DNA of 64,000 nt from Cognataquiflexum aquatile (GCF_003316845.1 NZ_QMIK01000005.1:310001-374000); one strand, 5' to 3'; shown: positions 44,670-53,526, numbered from the stretch's first letter. The notes: generated from the sequence alone by a model not told the origin. Program-made: numbers and translations.

Positions 44670-46463
44670 TTATTTCTTTCCGCCTTCCATCTTCTCCTTC
44701 AACTCCGCCAAAGCATCGATGTCGCCGAAAGTTGATTTCTCTGCAGCAGCAGGGGCTTCAGCCTTAGGTTCGTCAGCTTTTTTCTTACCTTTTTTATCAG
44801 CTGCTTTTGCTGCTGAAGTTGCGGCAGATTTAGCATCTTCTTTGTAAGAAGCAGAATGGGAAAGTACAATCCTTTTGTCATCTTTAGAGAATTCGATTAC
44901 TTTGAAATCCAAAGATTCACCAACTTCTACAGTAGATCCGTCTTCTTTCTCCAGGTTTTTGGAGGTTGCAAAACCTTCAAGACCGTAAGGAAGTTCAAGA
45001 ACTGCACCTTTGTCATTTTTAGAATTCACAGTACACTTGTGGATAGATCCGATAGGGAATACCGTTTCAAAAGTATCCCAAGGATTTTCTTCCAATTGCT
45101 TGTGTCCAAGTGCCAATCTTCTGTTGTCAACATCAAGTTCCAAAACAGCTACCGCCAATTCGTCCCCGACTTTCACAAACTCAGATGGGTGTTTGATTTT
45201 CTTGGTCCAAGAAAGGTCAGATACGTGTACCAAACCGTCGATTCCTTCTTCCAATTCAAGGAACAAACCAAAGTTGGTCAGGTTTCTTACCACTCCTTTA
45301 TGCTTGGTTCCCACTGCATATTTGGCAGACATGTCACCTTTTGTCCAAGGATCTTCTGTCAATTGCTTGATACCAAGAGACATTTTTCTTTCGTCTTTGT
45401 CCAAAGTCAAAACAACAGCCTCGATTTCGTCACCGACTTTTACAAAGTCAGCAGGATTTCTCAAGTGCTGTGACCAGCTCATTTCAGAAACGTGGATCAA
45501 ACCTTCAACGCCAGGAGCCAATTCCAAGAATGCACCGTAATCAGCCACATTGACGATTTTACCTTTTACTCTTGAGCCAACTTCCAATTCAGCTGACAAA
45601 GCATCCCAAGGATGTGAAGTCAACTGCTTCATACCCAAAGAAATTCTCTTCTTGTCATCATCGAAGTCAAGCACAACAACCTGAACTTTGTCGTCAAGGT
45701 TAAGTACTTCTTCCGGATGGTTGATTCTACCCCAAGAGATATCAGTGATGTGAAGCAAGCCATCAACACCACCCAAATCGATGAATACACCGAAGTTGGT
45801 CATGTTCTTGATAACACCTTCCAATACCTGACCTTTCTCAAGGTTGTTGAGGATTTCTGCTTTTTGTTTCTCAAGGTCTTTTTCGATCAAGACTTTGTGC
45901 GAAACGACTACGTTATCGTTGGTGTGGTTGATTTTAACCACTTTTACTTCCATTTTCTTACCTACATAGATATCAAAATCCCTGATAGGCTTCACGTCGA
46001 TCTGAGAACCTGGCAAGAAAGCCTCCACACCGTAGATATCCACGATAAGACCACCTTTGGTTCTTCTTTTTACAAGACCTTCGATTACGCTGTCATTTGT
46101 AAGGGCATCTTCGATGTCAGTCCATGCACGTACCATTCTTGCTTTTTTCCTTGAAAGGACAAGCTGTCCCAAGGCATTTTCCTGCTCTTCGATGAAAAGT
46201 TCTACCTGATCACCGATTTTAAGATTAGGAAGGTCACGGAATTCAGATACGGGAACCAAGCCATCAGATTTGAAACCGATGTTGATGATCACGTCCTTGT
46301 CATTGATACCAACTACGGTACCTTTGATGACTTCTTTTTCTGTGATCGTGTTCAAAGTTCCGGCATACATGGCTTCCATGTCGGCCTTTTGTTCTTTGGA
46401 ATATCCGTCACCAAAACCTTTGGTGGAGAAATTATCCCAGTTAAACTCTTTTTGATTAGACAT
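44670..46463 (-). CDS. rpsA: 30S ribosomal protein S1
   Basis: 597 residues from the ATG at 46463 (MSNQKEF). The upstream in-frame ATG at 46493 adds ten atypical residues (MEECQGQSHI) and lies within a hairpin, so I prefer the downstream start. Six S1/OB-fold repeats are recognisable, for example GTVVGINDKDVIINIGFKSD, GLVKRRTKGGLIVDIYG, GVIKNMTNFGVFIDLGG, GKIVNVADYGAFLELAPG and GVVRNLTNFGLFLELEEG. The C-terminal 60 residues are Ala/Lys-rich and probably disordered. It binds mRNA leaders and helps initiation. It is transcribed alone. Confidence 0.95.
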   Translation of the reverse strand: MSNQKEFNWDNFSTKGFGDGYSKEQKADMEAMYAGTLNTITEKEVIKGTVVGINDKDVIINIGFKSDGLVPVSEFRDLPNLKIGDQVELFIEEQENALGQLVLSRKKARMVRAWTDIEDALTNDSVIEGLVKRRTKGGLIVDIYGVEAFLPGSQIDVKPIRDFDIYVGKKMEVKVVKINHTNDNVVVSHKVLIEKDLEKQKAEILNNLEKGQVLEGVIKNMTNFGVFIDLGGVDGLLHITDISWGRINHPEEVLNLDDKVQVVVLDFDDDKKRISLGMKQLTSHPWDALSAELEVGSRVKGKIVNVADYGAFLELAPGVEGLIHVSEMSWSQHLRNPADFVKVGDEIEAVVLTLDKDERKMSLGIKQLTEDPWTKGDMSAKYAVGTKHKGVVRNLTNFGLFLELEEGIDGLVHVSDLSWTKKIKHPSEFVKVGDELAVAVLELDVDNRRLALGHKQLEENPWDTFETVFPIGSIHKCTVNSKNDKGAVLELPYGLEGFATSKNLEKEDGSTVEVGESLDFKVIEFSKDDKRIVLSHSASYKEDAKSAATSAAKAADKKGKKKADEPKAEAPAAAEKSTFGDIDALAELKEKMEGGKK

Positions 46464-46473
46464 AATGTGTGAT

Positions 46474-46503
46474 TGACCCTGACATTCCTCCATCCTAGGG
46501 TCA
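46474..46503 (-). promoter_or_regulatory. rpsA leader hairpin
   Basis: TGACCCT (46474-46480) and AGGGTCA (46497-46503) form a 7-bp stem whose 16-nt loop holds an AUG directly followed by GAGGAAU (a GGAGG purine block, 46487-46491). It ends 10 nt upstream of the rpsA start codon. A possible site of S1 autoregulation. Confidence 0.45.
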
Positions 46504-46557
46504 TGGGATTGAGGCTTTTAGTTGATGAAAAGTCGCTGAGAATCAGTCGCAGAGACC

Positions 46558-46585
46558 CCGTTCACCCGAACGGACTGCAAATGTA
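46558..46585 (-). promoter_or_regulatory. rpsA promoter -7 element and 5' hairpin
   Basis: Minus strand TACATTTG (46578-46585) matches TAnnTTTG exactly; no clear -33 TTTG. Immediately downstream is a hairpin CCGTTC-GGGT-GAACGG (46558-46573). A duplicated 11-mer GTTTTGCGACC (46631-46641, 46645-46655) lies farther upstream. Confidence 0.6.
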
Positions 46586-46727
46586 AGGTTTTTTTGGAAA
46601 AGGAGAATTATTGAAAGGAAAAATGTATTTGTTTTGCGACCGATGTTTTGCGACCTAGATGACTAAAAAACGAAACCCCCGAAATCGCTCTCAGGGGTTG
46701 TTTGCAAGTAAAGAGTTAGTAAATTTA

Positions 46728-46743
46728 TTTAACGATCGTTAAA
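46728..46743. promoter_or_regulatory. 16-bp palindrome upstream of plsC
   Basis: TTTAACGATCGTTAAA, perfect 8-bp arms, 21 bp before the plsC start codon. It resembles operators of TetR-like regulators. A separate GC hairpin (AACCCCC/GGGGTT, 46674-46700) with T run on the minus strand lies upstream; it has no matching gene. Confidence 0.4.
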
Positions 46744-46764
46744 ATTACCCAAACCTTTCCTAAA

Positions 46765-47493
46765 ATGAAAATCATTCTGTGGATTTATACCCTTTATGCC
46801 GCTGCATTGTTTGTCCTTTTGATGTTGGTCTTTGGATTGTTTATCGTGATTCCGCTCTTGGTCAGTCCAAGGGGAGGTAAAATTTCTTTTATTTTTATCC
46901 GCTTTTGGGCAGGAATTTGGTCTTTTTTGGTTGGCATCCGCTATGAAATCCAGGGTCGGGAACACATTGACCCGAAGCAGGCATACATTTATATATTTAA
47001 CCACCGGTCTTTTATCGATGCCCCTGTGATTCCGATGGCCATCTCACAGGAAGTAAGGGCTATAGGCAAAAAGGAACTTTCCAAAATCCCGGTTTTCGGG
47101 TTTGTAGTTTCCAGGGTGGCTGTTTGGGTGGACAGAAAGGATACCGCTTCGCGAAAAGCCTCCGTGGACAGGCTGATGGAGATTCTCAAAAAAGGCATTT
47201 CCATTGTTGTCGCTCCAGAGGGGACAAGAAACGATACAGGGCAAGTTTTGCTTCCATTTCAAAAGGGGGCATTCAGAATCGCTATCGAAACAGGGACACC
47301 CATCATGCCGATGACAGTTATCGGTGCGGACCATATTATGAAGCGGGGCTCGATTTTGTTGAGGCCGGGAAAAGTCCTAGTCTATTTTTCAGCAGCCATC
47401 CAGCCCGGTTCTTTCTCTGGAGAAGATGGTTTTTTGAGGTTGGCTGACAAATGCTACAACAGGCTTGAAGCAATGATTCTGACCCACGAATAA
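46765..47493 (+). CDS. plsC: 1-acyl-sn-glycerol-3-phosphate acyltransferase
   Basis: 242 residues. A hydrophobic N-terminus (about residues 1-36) is followed by a short basic loop. Acyltransferase block I is FNHRSFIDAP (the H-x4-D pair near residue 78-83), block II SRVAVWVDRKDTASRKA, block III VAPEGTRND and block IV TPIMPMTVIGA. The enzyme adds the second acyl chain to lysophosphatidic acid in phospholipid synthesis at the inner membrane. The gene stands alone, with a palindrome just upstream and TTAGTCGACTAA just after its stop codon. Confidence 0.93.
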   Translation: MKIILWIYTLYAAALFVLLMLVFGLFIVIPLLVSPRGGKISFIFIRFWAGIWSFLVGIRYEIQGREHIDPKQAYIYIFNHRSFIDAPVIPMAISQEVRAIGKKELSKIPVFGFVVSRVAVWVDRKDTASRKASVDRLMEILKKGISIVVAPEGTRNDTGQVLLPFQKGAFRIAIETGTPIMPMTVIGADHIMKRGSILLRPGKVLVYFSAAIQPGSFSGEDGFLRLADKCYNRLEAMILTHE

Positions 47494-47592
47494 TATTAGT
47501 CGACTAAAATCGCCTCCTGACGGCCTTGGATTTTTTAATCATTGGAATAATCTTGAAATTGATTTTTCCAATTTCAACCCAATTTTTAAGAC

Positions 47593-48888
47593 ATGAATTT
47601 TCAGGAAGACTTTCTGCAGACCGTGTGGAAATACCAATATTTTGACAAAAATTCCCTTCAGACTACCGAAGGAATTCCCATTGATGTCAAGAAAATCGGT
47701 TACCACAATTTCCATGAAGGGCCGGATTTTTTGGAAGCCCATATCAAACTTGGCAAATTGGATCTATTCGGACATGTGGAAGTGCACCGCAAAGCCTCAG
47801 ACTGGAAATCCCACGACCACAATGCCGACCTCAGGTACAATTCTGTCGTGCTGCATGTGGTTTGGGAAGAGGACAAAACCATGCTCAGAAATGATGGAAG
47901 CAAAATTCCCACCTTGGAACTGAAGGGAAAAATCCTGCTTGATGTCATCCGCAATTATGAAAGGCTGACAAGTAGCCGGGACGAAATCCTCTGTGGCAAT
48001 CTATTGGAAAAGATTCCTCCTATCATCCAATTTTCTATGTTGGAAAAAACCCTTGTAGAGCGGCTGGAACATAAATCTTCTTTGCTCGGGCAGCTATTGG
48101 AATCTACCAACAACAATTGGGAAGAGACGGCATACAGGTGGCTTTTTCAGTGCTTTGGATTCAAGACCAATGCCAACACCATGCTCAAATTGGCAGAAAG
48201 CGTGCCTTACAAAATTCTGCAAAAACACGGAAACCAACCGCAGGTGATCGAGGCCATTCTTCTTGGACAAGCTGATTTGATTCCCATAGAACCATTAGAT
48301 GATTACAGCCTTTTTCTGCAAAAAGAGTATGATTTTTATCAGAAAAAGTACCGCCTCCAAAAAACCATCCACCACCACGAATGGATCATGATGGGAGTCC
48401 GACCACAAAACTTTCCTCCTCTGAGAATCGCCCAATTGGCACAGGTTTTCAACAAAAACCCAAACCTGTTTTCATCCGTCATTCATCACAATGAGCATTT
48501 TGAGCAGTTCAAAAAAGTCTTCGATATCGAGACTCCTGACTATTGGCTTTTCCATATCAAAGTCGGAATACCTTCCCAGAAAAAATTGGCCAAAAAACTC
48601 AGCACCAATACTTTATCCCTGCTTACCATCAATTTTGTCTTCCCGCTTTGGTATACCTATGGGCAGTACATTGAGGAAAGCGATTGGAAAGAAAAATGCT
48701 TTGACCTTCTTCAGGAAATACAGGCTGAAGAAAACTTCATCATCCGCAAATATGCAACACACCAATGGAAGGCAAAAACCGCTTTTGACAGCCAAGGGAT
48801 GATCGGACTTTACCATGATTATTGTAAGCCTAAAAAGTGTCTTGACTGCAAAATCGGGCAGAACCTGCTCAAGCCGGAGAGGAAATGA
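47593..48888 (+). CDS. DUF2851 family protein
   Basis: 431 residues. The N-terminal half contains a conserved DUF2851 signature: HNFHEGPDFLEAHIKLG near residue 38 and GHVEVHRKASDWKSHDH near residue 61, which has many His/Asp/Glu and may be a metal or active site similar in look to nuclease folds. The C-terminal half is helical and ends in CKPKKCLDCKIGQ, a small Cys cluster (C-x4-C-x2-C). No signal peptide. The function is unknown; the family is confined mostly to Bacteroidota. Confidence 0.88.
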   Translation: MNFQEDFLQTVWKYQYFDKNSLQTTEGIPIDVKKIGYHNFHEGPDFLEAHIKLGKLDLFGHVEVHRKASDWKSHDHNADLRYNSVVLHVVWEEDKTMLRNDGSKIPTLELKGKILLDVIRNYERLTSSRDEILCGNLLEKIPPIIQFSMLEKTLVERLEHKSSLLGQLLESTNNNWEETAYRWLFQCFGFKTNANTMLKLAESVPYKILQKHGNQPQVIEAILLGQADLIPIEPLDDYSLFLQKEYDFYQKKYRLQKTIHHHEWIMMGVRPQNFPPLRIAQLAQVFNKNPNLFSSVIHHNEHFEQFKKVFDIETPDYWLFHIKVGIPSQKKLAKKLSTNTLSLLTINFVFPLWYTYGQYIEESDWKEKCFDLLQEIQAEENFIIRKYATHQWKAKTAFDSQGMIGLYHDYCKPKKCLDCKIGQNLLKPERK

Positions 48889-48890
48889 TT

Positions 48891-48920
48891 TTTGTTTAAA
48901 TCCTGATTTGCGTACTTTTG
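48891..48920 (+). promoter_or_regulatory. Promoter of the acyltransferase gene at 48,940
   Basis: TTTG (48891-48894), 18 nt, TACTTTTG (48913-48920). The start codon lies 19 nt after the -7 box. Confidence 0.6.
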
Positions 48921-48939
48921 CGATCCGAACAGGAAAAAA

Positions 48940-49578
48940 ATGGAAAAACCAGTAATCATTCTTGGAGCCAAAGGCATCGCCCATCCAGCATTAGAGATTT
49001 TCAACAGCAACAAAGTCATTGTCTATGGCTTTTTGGATGAAGATGAAAAGCTCCACGGCACAGAAATCAATGTCGTGCCCGTATTGGGGAATCCTGAAGA
49101 TGATGGTTTTCTGAAACTTATCGGACAAAAGTGTGAAGCATTTGTCGCCGTAGATGACAATAAATACCGTCAGTTTCTGGTCAAAATGCTCAATGAGCGT
49201 AGGAAAGTCCAGCCGATCAATGCCATCCACGAGTCTTCCTATGTCTCGACAGATGCGGTTCTTGGACATGGAAATTTTATCAACGGTAGGGTGAATATCG
49301 GCGCAGGAACCAAAATCGGCAGCCATTGCATATTTAATACCGGAGCAATTGTAGACCACGAATCAGTGTTGGAGGATTTTGTACAAATCGGTGCGGGTTC
49401 TATTGTCAACTCTGGCGTGACGATCAAAGAAGGTGCGTTTATTGGTTCCGGAGTCACTTTGGTATCCGGCATCACGGTTGGTAAAAATGCCAGAATCGGT
49501 GCCGGTTCGGTCGTGATCTCCAATGTCAAAGACGGTGAAACCGTATTCGGGAATCCTGCTGCCCCTATTAAAAAGTAA
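48940..49578 (+). CDS. NeuD/PglD-like sugar O-acyltransferase with left-handed beta-helix
   Basis: 212 residues. A Rossmann-like N-terminus (PVIILGAKGIAHPALEIF) precedes a hexapeptide-repeat beta-helix from about residue 100 to the end: VLGHGNFINGRVNIGAGTKI, HCIFNTGAIVDHESVLE (catalytic His likely in DHES) and GSGVTLVSGITVGKNARIG. Proteins of this group acetylate amino- or keto-sugars for surface glycans. No glycan cluster is nearby, so the substrate is unknown. Confidence 0.87.
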   Translation: MEKPVIILGAKGIAHPALEIFNSNKVIVYGFLDEDEKLHGTEINVVPVLGNPEDDGFLKLIGQKCEAFVAVDDNKYRQFLVKMLNERRKVQPINAIHESSYVSTDAVLGHGNFINGRVNIGAGTKIGSHCIFNTGAIVDHESVLEDFVQIGAGSIVNSGVTIKEGAFIGSGVTLVSGITVGKNARIGAGSVVISNVKDGETVFGNPAAPIKK

Positions 49579-49632
49579 TTATTGAAATCTCATTTATAAA
49601 CCAAAACACCCTGCCGAAACAGGGCTCTAGTT

Positions 49633-50646
49633 ATGGAAAATCAACCCTACAGCATTCTGCTCTATTATTGCTATGCCACCATCGAAGATACGGAGGCATA
49701 CCGCGAGGAACACCATCTTTTTTGTATTGAAAACAACATACGGGGCCGGATTATTATTTCGCCTGAGGGGCTGAATGGAACCGTTTCAGGACTGAAGGAA
49801 GATTGTGAAAAATACATGGCCTATATCCATGCCGATCCGAGATTTGCCAAAACAGAATTCAAAATTGAAGCCTTTGACAAGCATGCTTTTGCAAAAATCC
49901 ATGTACGCGTCAAGCCTGAGATTGTTCACAGCAGCCTTCGCCACCTTGATCCCAATGTCAAAACCGGCAAACATTTGGCTCCTGAAGAATTCAAAGCACT
50001 TAAAGACCAGGAAGACGTGGTCATCCTTGATGTCCGGTCCAACTATGAGCATGAACTTGGAAGATTCAAAGGTGCCCTTACTTTGGATATCGATAACTTC
50101 AGGGATTTTCCCGAAAAGGTGAAAGAGCTTGAGCATCTCAAAGGCAAAAAGGTTTTGACCTATTGCACGGGTGGGATCAAATGCGAAAAGGCTTCTGCTT
50201 ATCTTTTGGAACAAGGCTTCCAAGATGTCTACCAACTCCATGGTGGCATCATCAAATATGGCATCGAAGCAGGAGGTGAGGATTTTGAAGGCAAATGTTA
50301 TGTATTTGACAACAGGATCGCAGTCGATATCAACAAAGTAAATCCAAGAGTGATTTCAACCTGCCATGTTTGCGGTACCGAATGCGACCGCATGGTCAAC
50401 TGTGCCAATCCAACCTGCAATGCCCACCTTCCAATCTGTGAAAAATGTGGATGGGAAATGGAGGGCGCCTGTTCTGTGGAATGTAAAGAAAATCCTGAAA
50501 AGAGACCTTACGACGGAACGGGCTATTACCAGAAAAATACCAACGGTTACAATCCTTACAAAGGCCTGATACGAAGACAGGACAAAGCAAAACAACCTCT
50601 CCATGAGCAAAAGGATCCCGGAATCAGAGTTGATCATCAATCCTGA
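49633..50646 (+). CDS. trhO: tRNA uridine(34) hydroxylase TrhO (rhodanese family, YceA)
   Basis: 337 residues. An acylphosphatase-like N-terminal domain (RIIISPEGLNGTVSG near residues 38-52) is followed by a rhodanese domain with active-site loop YCTGGIKCEKASAYL (catalytic Cys near 178) and a C-terminal Cys-rich zinc-like segment (CHVCGTEC, CANPTCNAH, CEKCG). TrhO makes 5-hydroxyuridine at the wobble base of certain tRNAs, using oxygen. The 3' end overlaps the phosphorylase gene by 44 bp, an unusually long overlap. Confidence 0.93.
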   Translation: MENQPYSILLYYCYATIEDTEAYREEHHLFCIENNIRGRIIISPEGLNGTVSGLKEDCEKYMAYIHADPRFAKTEFKIEAFDKHAFAKIHVRVKPEIVHSSLRHLDPNVKTGKHLAPEEFKALKDQEDVVILDVRSNYEHELGRFKGALTLDIDNFRDFPEKVKELEHLKGKKVLTYCTGGIKCEKASAYLLEQGFQDVYQLHGGIIKYGIEAGGEDFEGKCYVFDNRIAVDINKVNPRVISTCHVCGTECDRMVNCANPTCNAHLPICEKCGWEMEGACSVECKENPEKRPYDGTGYYQKNTNGYNPYKGLIRRQDKAKQPLHEQKDPGIRVDHQS

Positions 50647-51472
50647 CGGAAGCATTTATCATTTGAACCTGAAGCCGGAGCATTTGGCTTCGACGGTTAT
50701 TGCGGTGGGTGATCCTGAGAGGGTATCCAAAGTTTCCAGATATTTTGATGAAATCGAATATTCGGTCAGCAAAAGGGAGTTTGTAACCCACACAGGTTTT
50801 TATAAAGGCAAAAGATTGACCGTGATGAGTACCGGAATGGGTACTGACAACATCGAAATCTTTATGACAGAATTGGATGCTTTGGTCAATATTGACCTGC
50901 GAACAAGGATCCCAAAGGAAAACCATACCACGCTCAATATCATCAGGGTAGGAACTTCCGGCAGCATGCGGAAGGAAATTCCCGCAGGTACTATGCTTGC
51001 TTCGGAATATGGCATTGGACTTGACACTTTGATGGCTTTCTACAATACCGAATACACTGATTTGGAGCAAAAAGTCGGAAGGAAAATCCAAGAAGACCTG
51101 GAGCTTTCATTTACTCCCTATTGCGTAAAGGGTTCGAAAAAACTGCTGGATCTCTTGGGGGAAGGACTTTTGATAGGAAATACAGTTACCTGTCCGGGAT
51201 TTTTTGGCCCTCAGGGAAGGGAAGTCAGAATCAAACCTGCCATTCCTGATATCATCGAAAAATTAGGAAATATGGACCTGGATGGGTTTAAGCTTACCAA
51301 TTTTGAAATGGAAACTTCGGGCTATTATGCGATGGGAAGACTTTTGGGCCATGAAGTTTTGAGCCTCAATGCCATCATTGCCAACAGAATCACCCAAGAA
51401 TTCACAAAAGACGCATACGGAATTGTGGACAAGCTGATCCAACATACCTTAAAAAAATTGGCGGACAATTAG
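50603..51472 (+). CDS. Nucleoside phosphorylase (PNP/UDP family)
   Basis: 289 residues, close to uridine phosphorylases. Near the N-terminus, STVIAVGDPERVSKVSRYFD gives the phosphate loop; GFYKGKRLTVMSTGMG and IRVGTSGSM (phosphate/ribose site) follow, with NFEMETSGYYAMGRLLGHEV near residue 230 as the nucleoside-binding Met-Glu motif. The enzyme cleaves nucleosides with phosphate to base and ribose-1-phosphate. The ATG at 50603 lies within trhO, but the similarity begins only about residue 10, so a slightly later start is possible. Confidence 0.9.
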   Translation: MSKRIPESELIINPDGSIYHLNLKPEHLASTVIAVGDPERVSKVSRYFDEIEYSVSKREFVTHTGFYKGKRLTVMSTGMGTDNIEIFMTELDALVNIDLRTRIPKENHTTLNIIRVGTSGSMRKEIPAGTMLASEYGIGLDTLMAFYNTEYTDLEQKVGRKIQEDLELSFTPYCVKGSKKLLDLLGEGLLIGNTVTCPGFFGPQGREVRIKPAIPDIIEKLGNMDLDGFKLTNFEMETSGYYAMGRLLGHEVLSLNAIIANRITQEFTKDAYGIVDKLIQHTLKKLADN

Positions 51473-51485
51473 TCCGCCAATTTTT
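51453..51485. terminator. Convergent terminator over the phosphorylase stop codon
   Basis: 14-bp perfect stem (AAAAATTGGCGGAC with GTCCGCCAATTTTT), 5-nt loop. The TAG stop straddles loop and right arm. A and T runs at both ends make it work in both directions; the opposing gene ends 2 bp later. Confidence 0.9.
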
Positions 51486-51487
51486 GA

Positions 51488-51763
51488 TCAGGCATTGCTT
51501 CTCACGTAATAGTGGTCTTTCTCCAGCTTCAAATGATCCCAATCTCTGTAGTCTATATTTTTGATCATTTCGTTCATGGCATCCATACATTCCTTTTTGG
51601 CCAGATACACCCCGAACACAGCATCATTGTTATTGACTAAAAATATCCTGTTAGCCTCAAACAATTTCTTCAAACTTTCCCACTCGGACAAAACTAAAAG
51701 CTCGTCCTCATTACTGACAGACTGAATTATTTTAAACATTCCAAAAGTACAATGAATATTCAT
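51488..51763 (-). CDS. Uncharacterised 91-residue protein
   Basis: The ATG at 51763 (MNIHCTFG) is preferred over a TTG at 51790. No signal peptide or helix spanning the membrane. A mixed alpha/beta pattern is seen: FKIIQSVSNEDELLVLSEWESLKKLFE, then FLVNNNDAVFGVYLAK and a C-terminal helix. I do not recognise the family. It may share the promoter region with the upstream regulator gene, which lies 102 bp away and is also on the minus strand. Confidence 0.6.
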   Translation of the reverse strand: MNIHCTFGMFKIIQSVSNEDELLVLSEWESLKKLFEANRIFLVNNNDAVFGVYLAKKECMDAMNEMIKNIDYRDWDHLKLEKDHYYVRSNA

Positions 51764-51865
51764 TTCTTTGTAATTAAATATTTTATCCAAAAATAAGCCA
51801 ATTGTGTTGGTATTTCAATACGTATTAATACTTAATTTTATGGATTAAACACCAAAAAAGGAATT

Positions 51866-52492
51866 TTAGTATATAATTTCCTTATTTTTTTGCACCCATA
51901 TCAACAATGAGTTGTGTTTTTTGTCCAGATCAAGTTTTTTGATAATATTACTTCTGTGCTTGTCGATCGTTCTTTCTGCGACAAATAATGTCGATGCTAT
52001 TTCTTTGGTAGTCAGACCATCTGCGATGTACCTGATGATTTTTAACTCAGAAGGGGTCAGATTGGAAGGTTTTATTCCAGTATTTACAACAGCCTTTTCA
52101 GAAAGAATCCGATCACTCAGGTAGGTTTCATTTTTAGAAACCAATTCGATGCAATCGAGCAATTCCTCCACGGCATAATCTTTTGGCACATATCCGGAAA
52201 TATTCAGAGATTTGGCTTGTTGGTAGATGTAGGACTCTTTGTGAAATGTCAATAGAATAATTTTTGTTTGGATATCCTTTTCATAACACATTTTGGCCAC
52301 TTCCAAGCCACTCATCCCCGGCATATCAAGATCGAGTATGGCCAGATTCGGTTCTATTTCCTGAATAAATTTCAGGGCCAAGTTCCCGTTTGGTGCCTCT
52401 CCTATGACATCGAAATTGTTCTCTTCCAAAAACCCTTTGAGGCCTTTGAGGAAAAGAGGATGGTCATCGGCAATAAAAATCTTTTGTTTCAT
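51866..52492 (-). CDS. NarL/FixJ-type response regulator
   Basis: 208 residues from the ATG at 52492 (MKQKIFIADDHPLFLKG); a TTG upstream is less likely. The receiver domain has Asp9/Asp10, the phosphoacceptor Asp54 (LDLDMPGMSG) and Lys near 104 (VPKDYA). The LuxR-type HTH is TPSELKIIRYIADGLTTKEI followed by RTIDKHRSNIIKKL. It has no adjacent kinase; the orphan kinase at 21-25 kb is of another (NtrY) type and not an obvious partner. Up to 275 bp of sequence precedes it, with a candidate -7 box (TATATTTG on the minus strand, 52592-52599). Confidence 0.92.
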   Translation of the reverse strand: MKQKIFIADDHPLFLKGLKGFLEENNFDVIGEAPNGNLALKFIQEIEPNLAILDLDMPGMSGLEVAKMCYEKDIQTKIILLTFHKESYIYQQAKSLNISGYVPKDYAVEELLDCIELVSKNETYLSDRILSEKAVVNTGIKPSNLTPSELKIIRYIADGLTTKEIASTLFVAERTIDKHRSNIIKKLDLDKKHNSLLIWVQKNKEIIY

Positions 52493-52767
52493 AAAAACAG
52501 TAAAAGTTAAACTCTGATAAATGAAATTCAAAACGAGTGAATCAGTAGATTATTTGGCCGTTTTGAGAAAAATTGGTCTTTGTATACCTTTCAAATATAT
52601 CAAAAAAAATGCCTAAAATCCTTTAACCTCAGAGATTCATGAGAATTTATCCAAATATTTTCAATGAACGAAATAAAATTTACTTCCAATGATTCATCCA
52701 AGAGAAATTTGGAAGGAATTGAAATAAAAAAACATCAAATTAAAGTCTCCAAAATGTGCATTGAACT

Positions 52768-53478
52768 ATGAAAATTAAAGATCAAATCGAGGAAGCTCTT
52801 CGGCAAAAGGCAATTCCTGAAAAAGCCGCTTTTTTCCCAAGGTTTTTCAAAACAGGAAAGGGTGAATATGGAGAAGGCGACCTGTTTTTAGGCGTCACAG
52901 TTCCGGAGCAAAGAATAATCGCCAAGAAATATTGGAAAGATTTGCCTGACCAAGAGCTAGAGATTATGATCAAAAGTCCATTCCATGAGGTCAGGTTGAC
53001 TTCCATCCTCATCTTGGTCCTGAAATATCAAAAAGCAACCAGCAAGGCAGAAAAGAAGTCATGGGTTGATTTTTATCTCAAAAACCGGTCTAGGGTCAAC
53101 AATTGGGATTTGGTGGACAGTTCGGCGCATCTCATCCTCGGGAATTACCTCTTTGACAAAGATAGAGGCATACTTTATGATTTGGCAAAATCCGGGATAC
53201 TTTGGGACCAAAGGATTGGGATCATGAGCACTTTTTATTTTATAAGGAAAAAAGATTTTACCGACACTTTAAAAATCGCAGAAATCCTACTCCACCATCC
53301 CCATGACTTGATTCATAAGGCTGTGGGTTGGATGATCCGTGAAGTCGGAAACCGTGATTTCGAAACTGCAAATCAGTTTTTGCTGAAGCACTATCAATCC
53401 ATGCCACGAACCATGTTGCGGTATGCGATTGAGAAGTTTGACGTGGATGCAAAAGCATTTTTTATGAAAAAGGATTAA
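52768..53478 (+). CDS. DNA alkylation repair protein (AlkD-like HEAT repeat)
   Basis: 236 residues, all helical with HEAT-like repeats over the whole length. Signatures of the AlkD family: VTVPEQRIIAKKYWKDL near residue 47, HEVRLTSILILVLKY near 76, NNWDLVDSSAHLILG near 111 and HKAVGWMIREVGNRD near 186. AlkD flips out and removes alkylated bases (3-methyladenine, 7-methylguanine). The gene stands alone. Confidence 0.9.
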   Translation: MKIKDQIEEALRQKAIPEKAAFFPRFFKTGKGEYGEGDLFLGVTVPEQRIIAKKYWKDLPDQELEIMIKSPFHEVRLTSILILVLKYQKATSKAEKKSWVDFYLKNRSRVNNWDLVDSSAHLILGNYLFDKDRGILYDLAKSGILWDQRIGIMSTFYFIRKKDFTDTLKIAEILLHHPHDLIHKAVGWMIREVGNRDFETANQFLLKHYQSMPRTMLRYAIEKFDVDAKAFFMKKD

Positions 53479-53526
53479 ATCAGACCTAAATCCACTAACT
53501 TAGGGCAACAACAAACCCTGTCAACC

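Noticed and set aside
44856-45540. Plus-strand frames of 176-205 residues
   Set aside because: They lie opposite ribosomal protein S1 repeats; the openness reflects codon bias of rpsA.
47496-47507. TTAGTCGACTAA palindrome after plsC as a regulatory site
   Set aside because: Twelve bases of low complexity at a 3' end are likely by chance and no neighbouring promoter was found.
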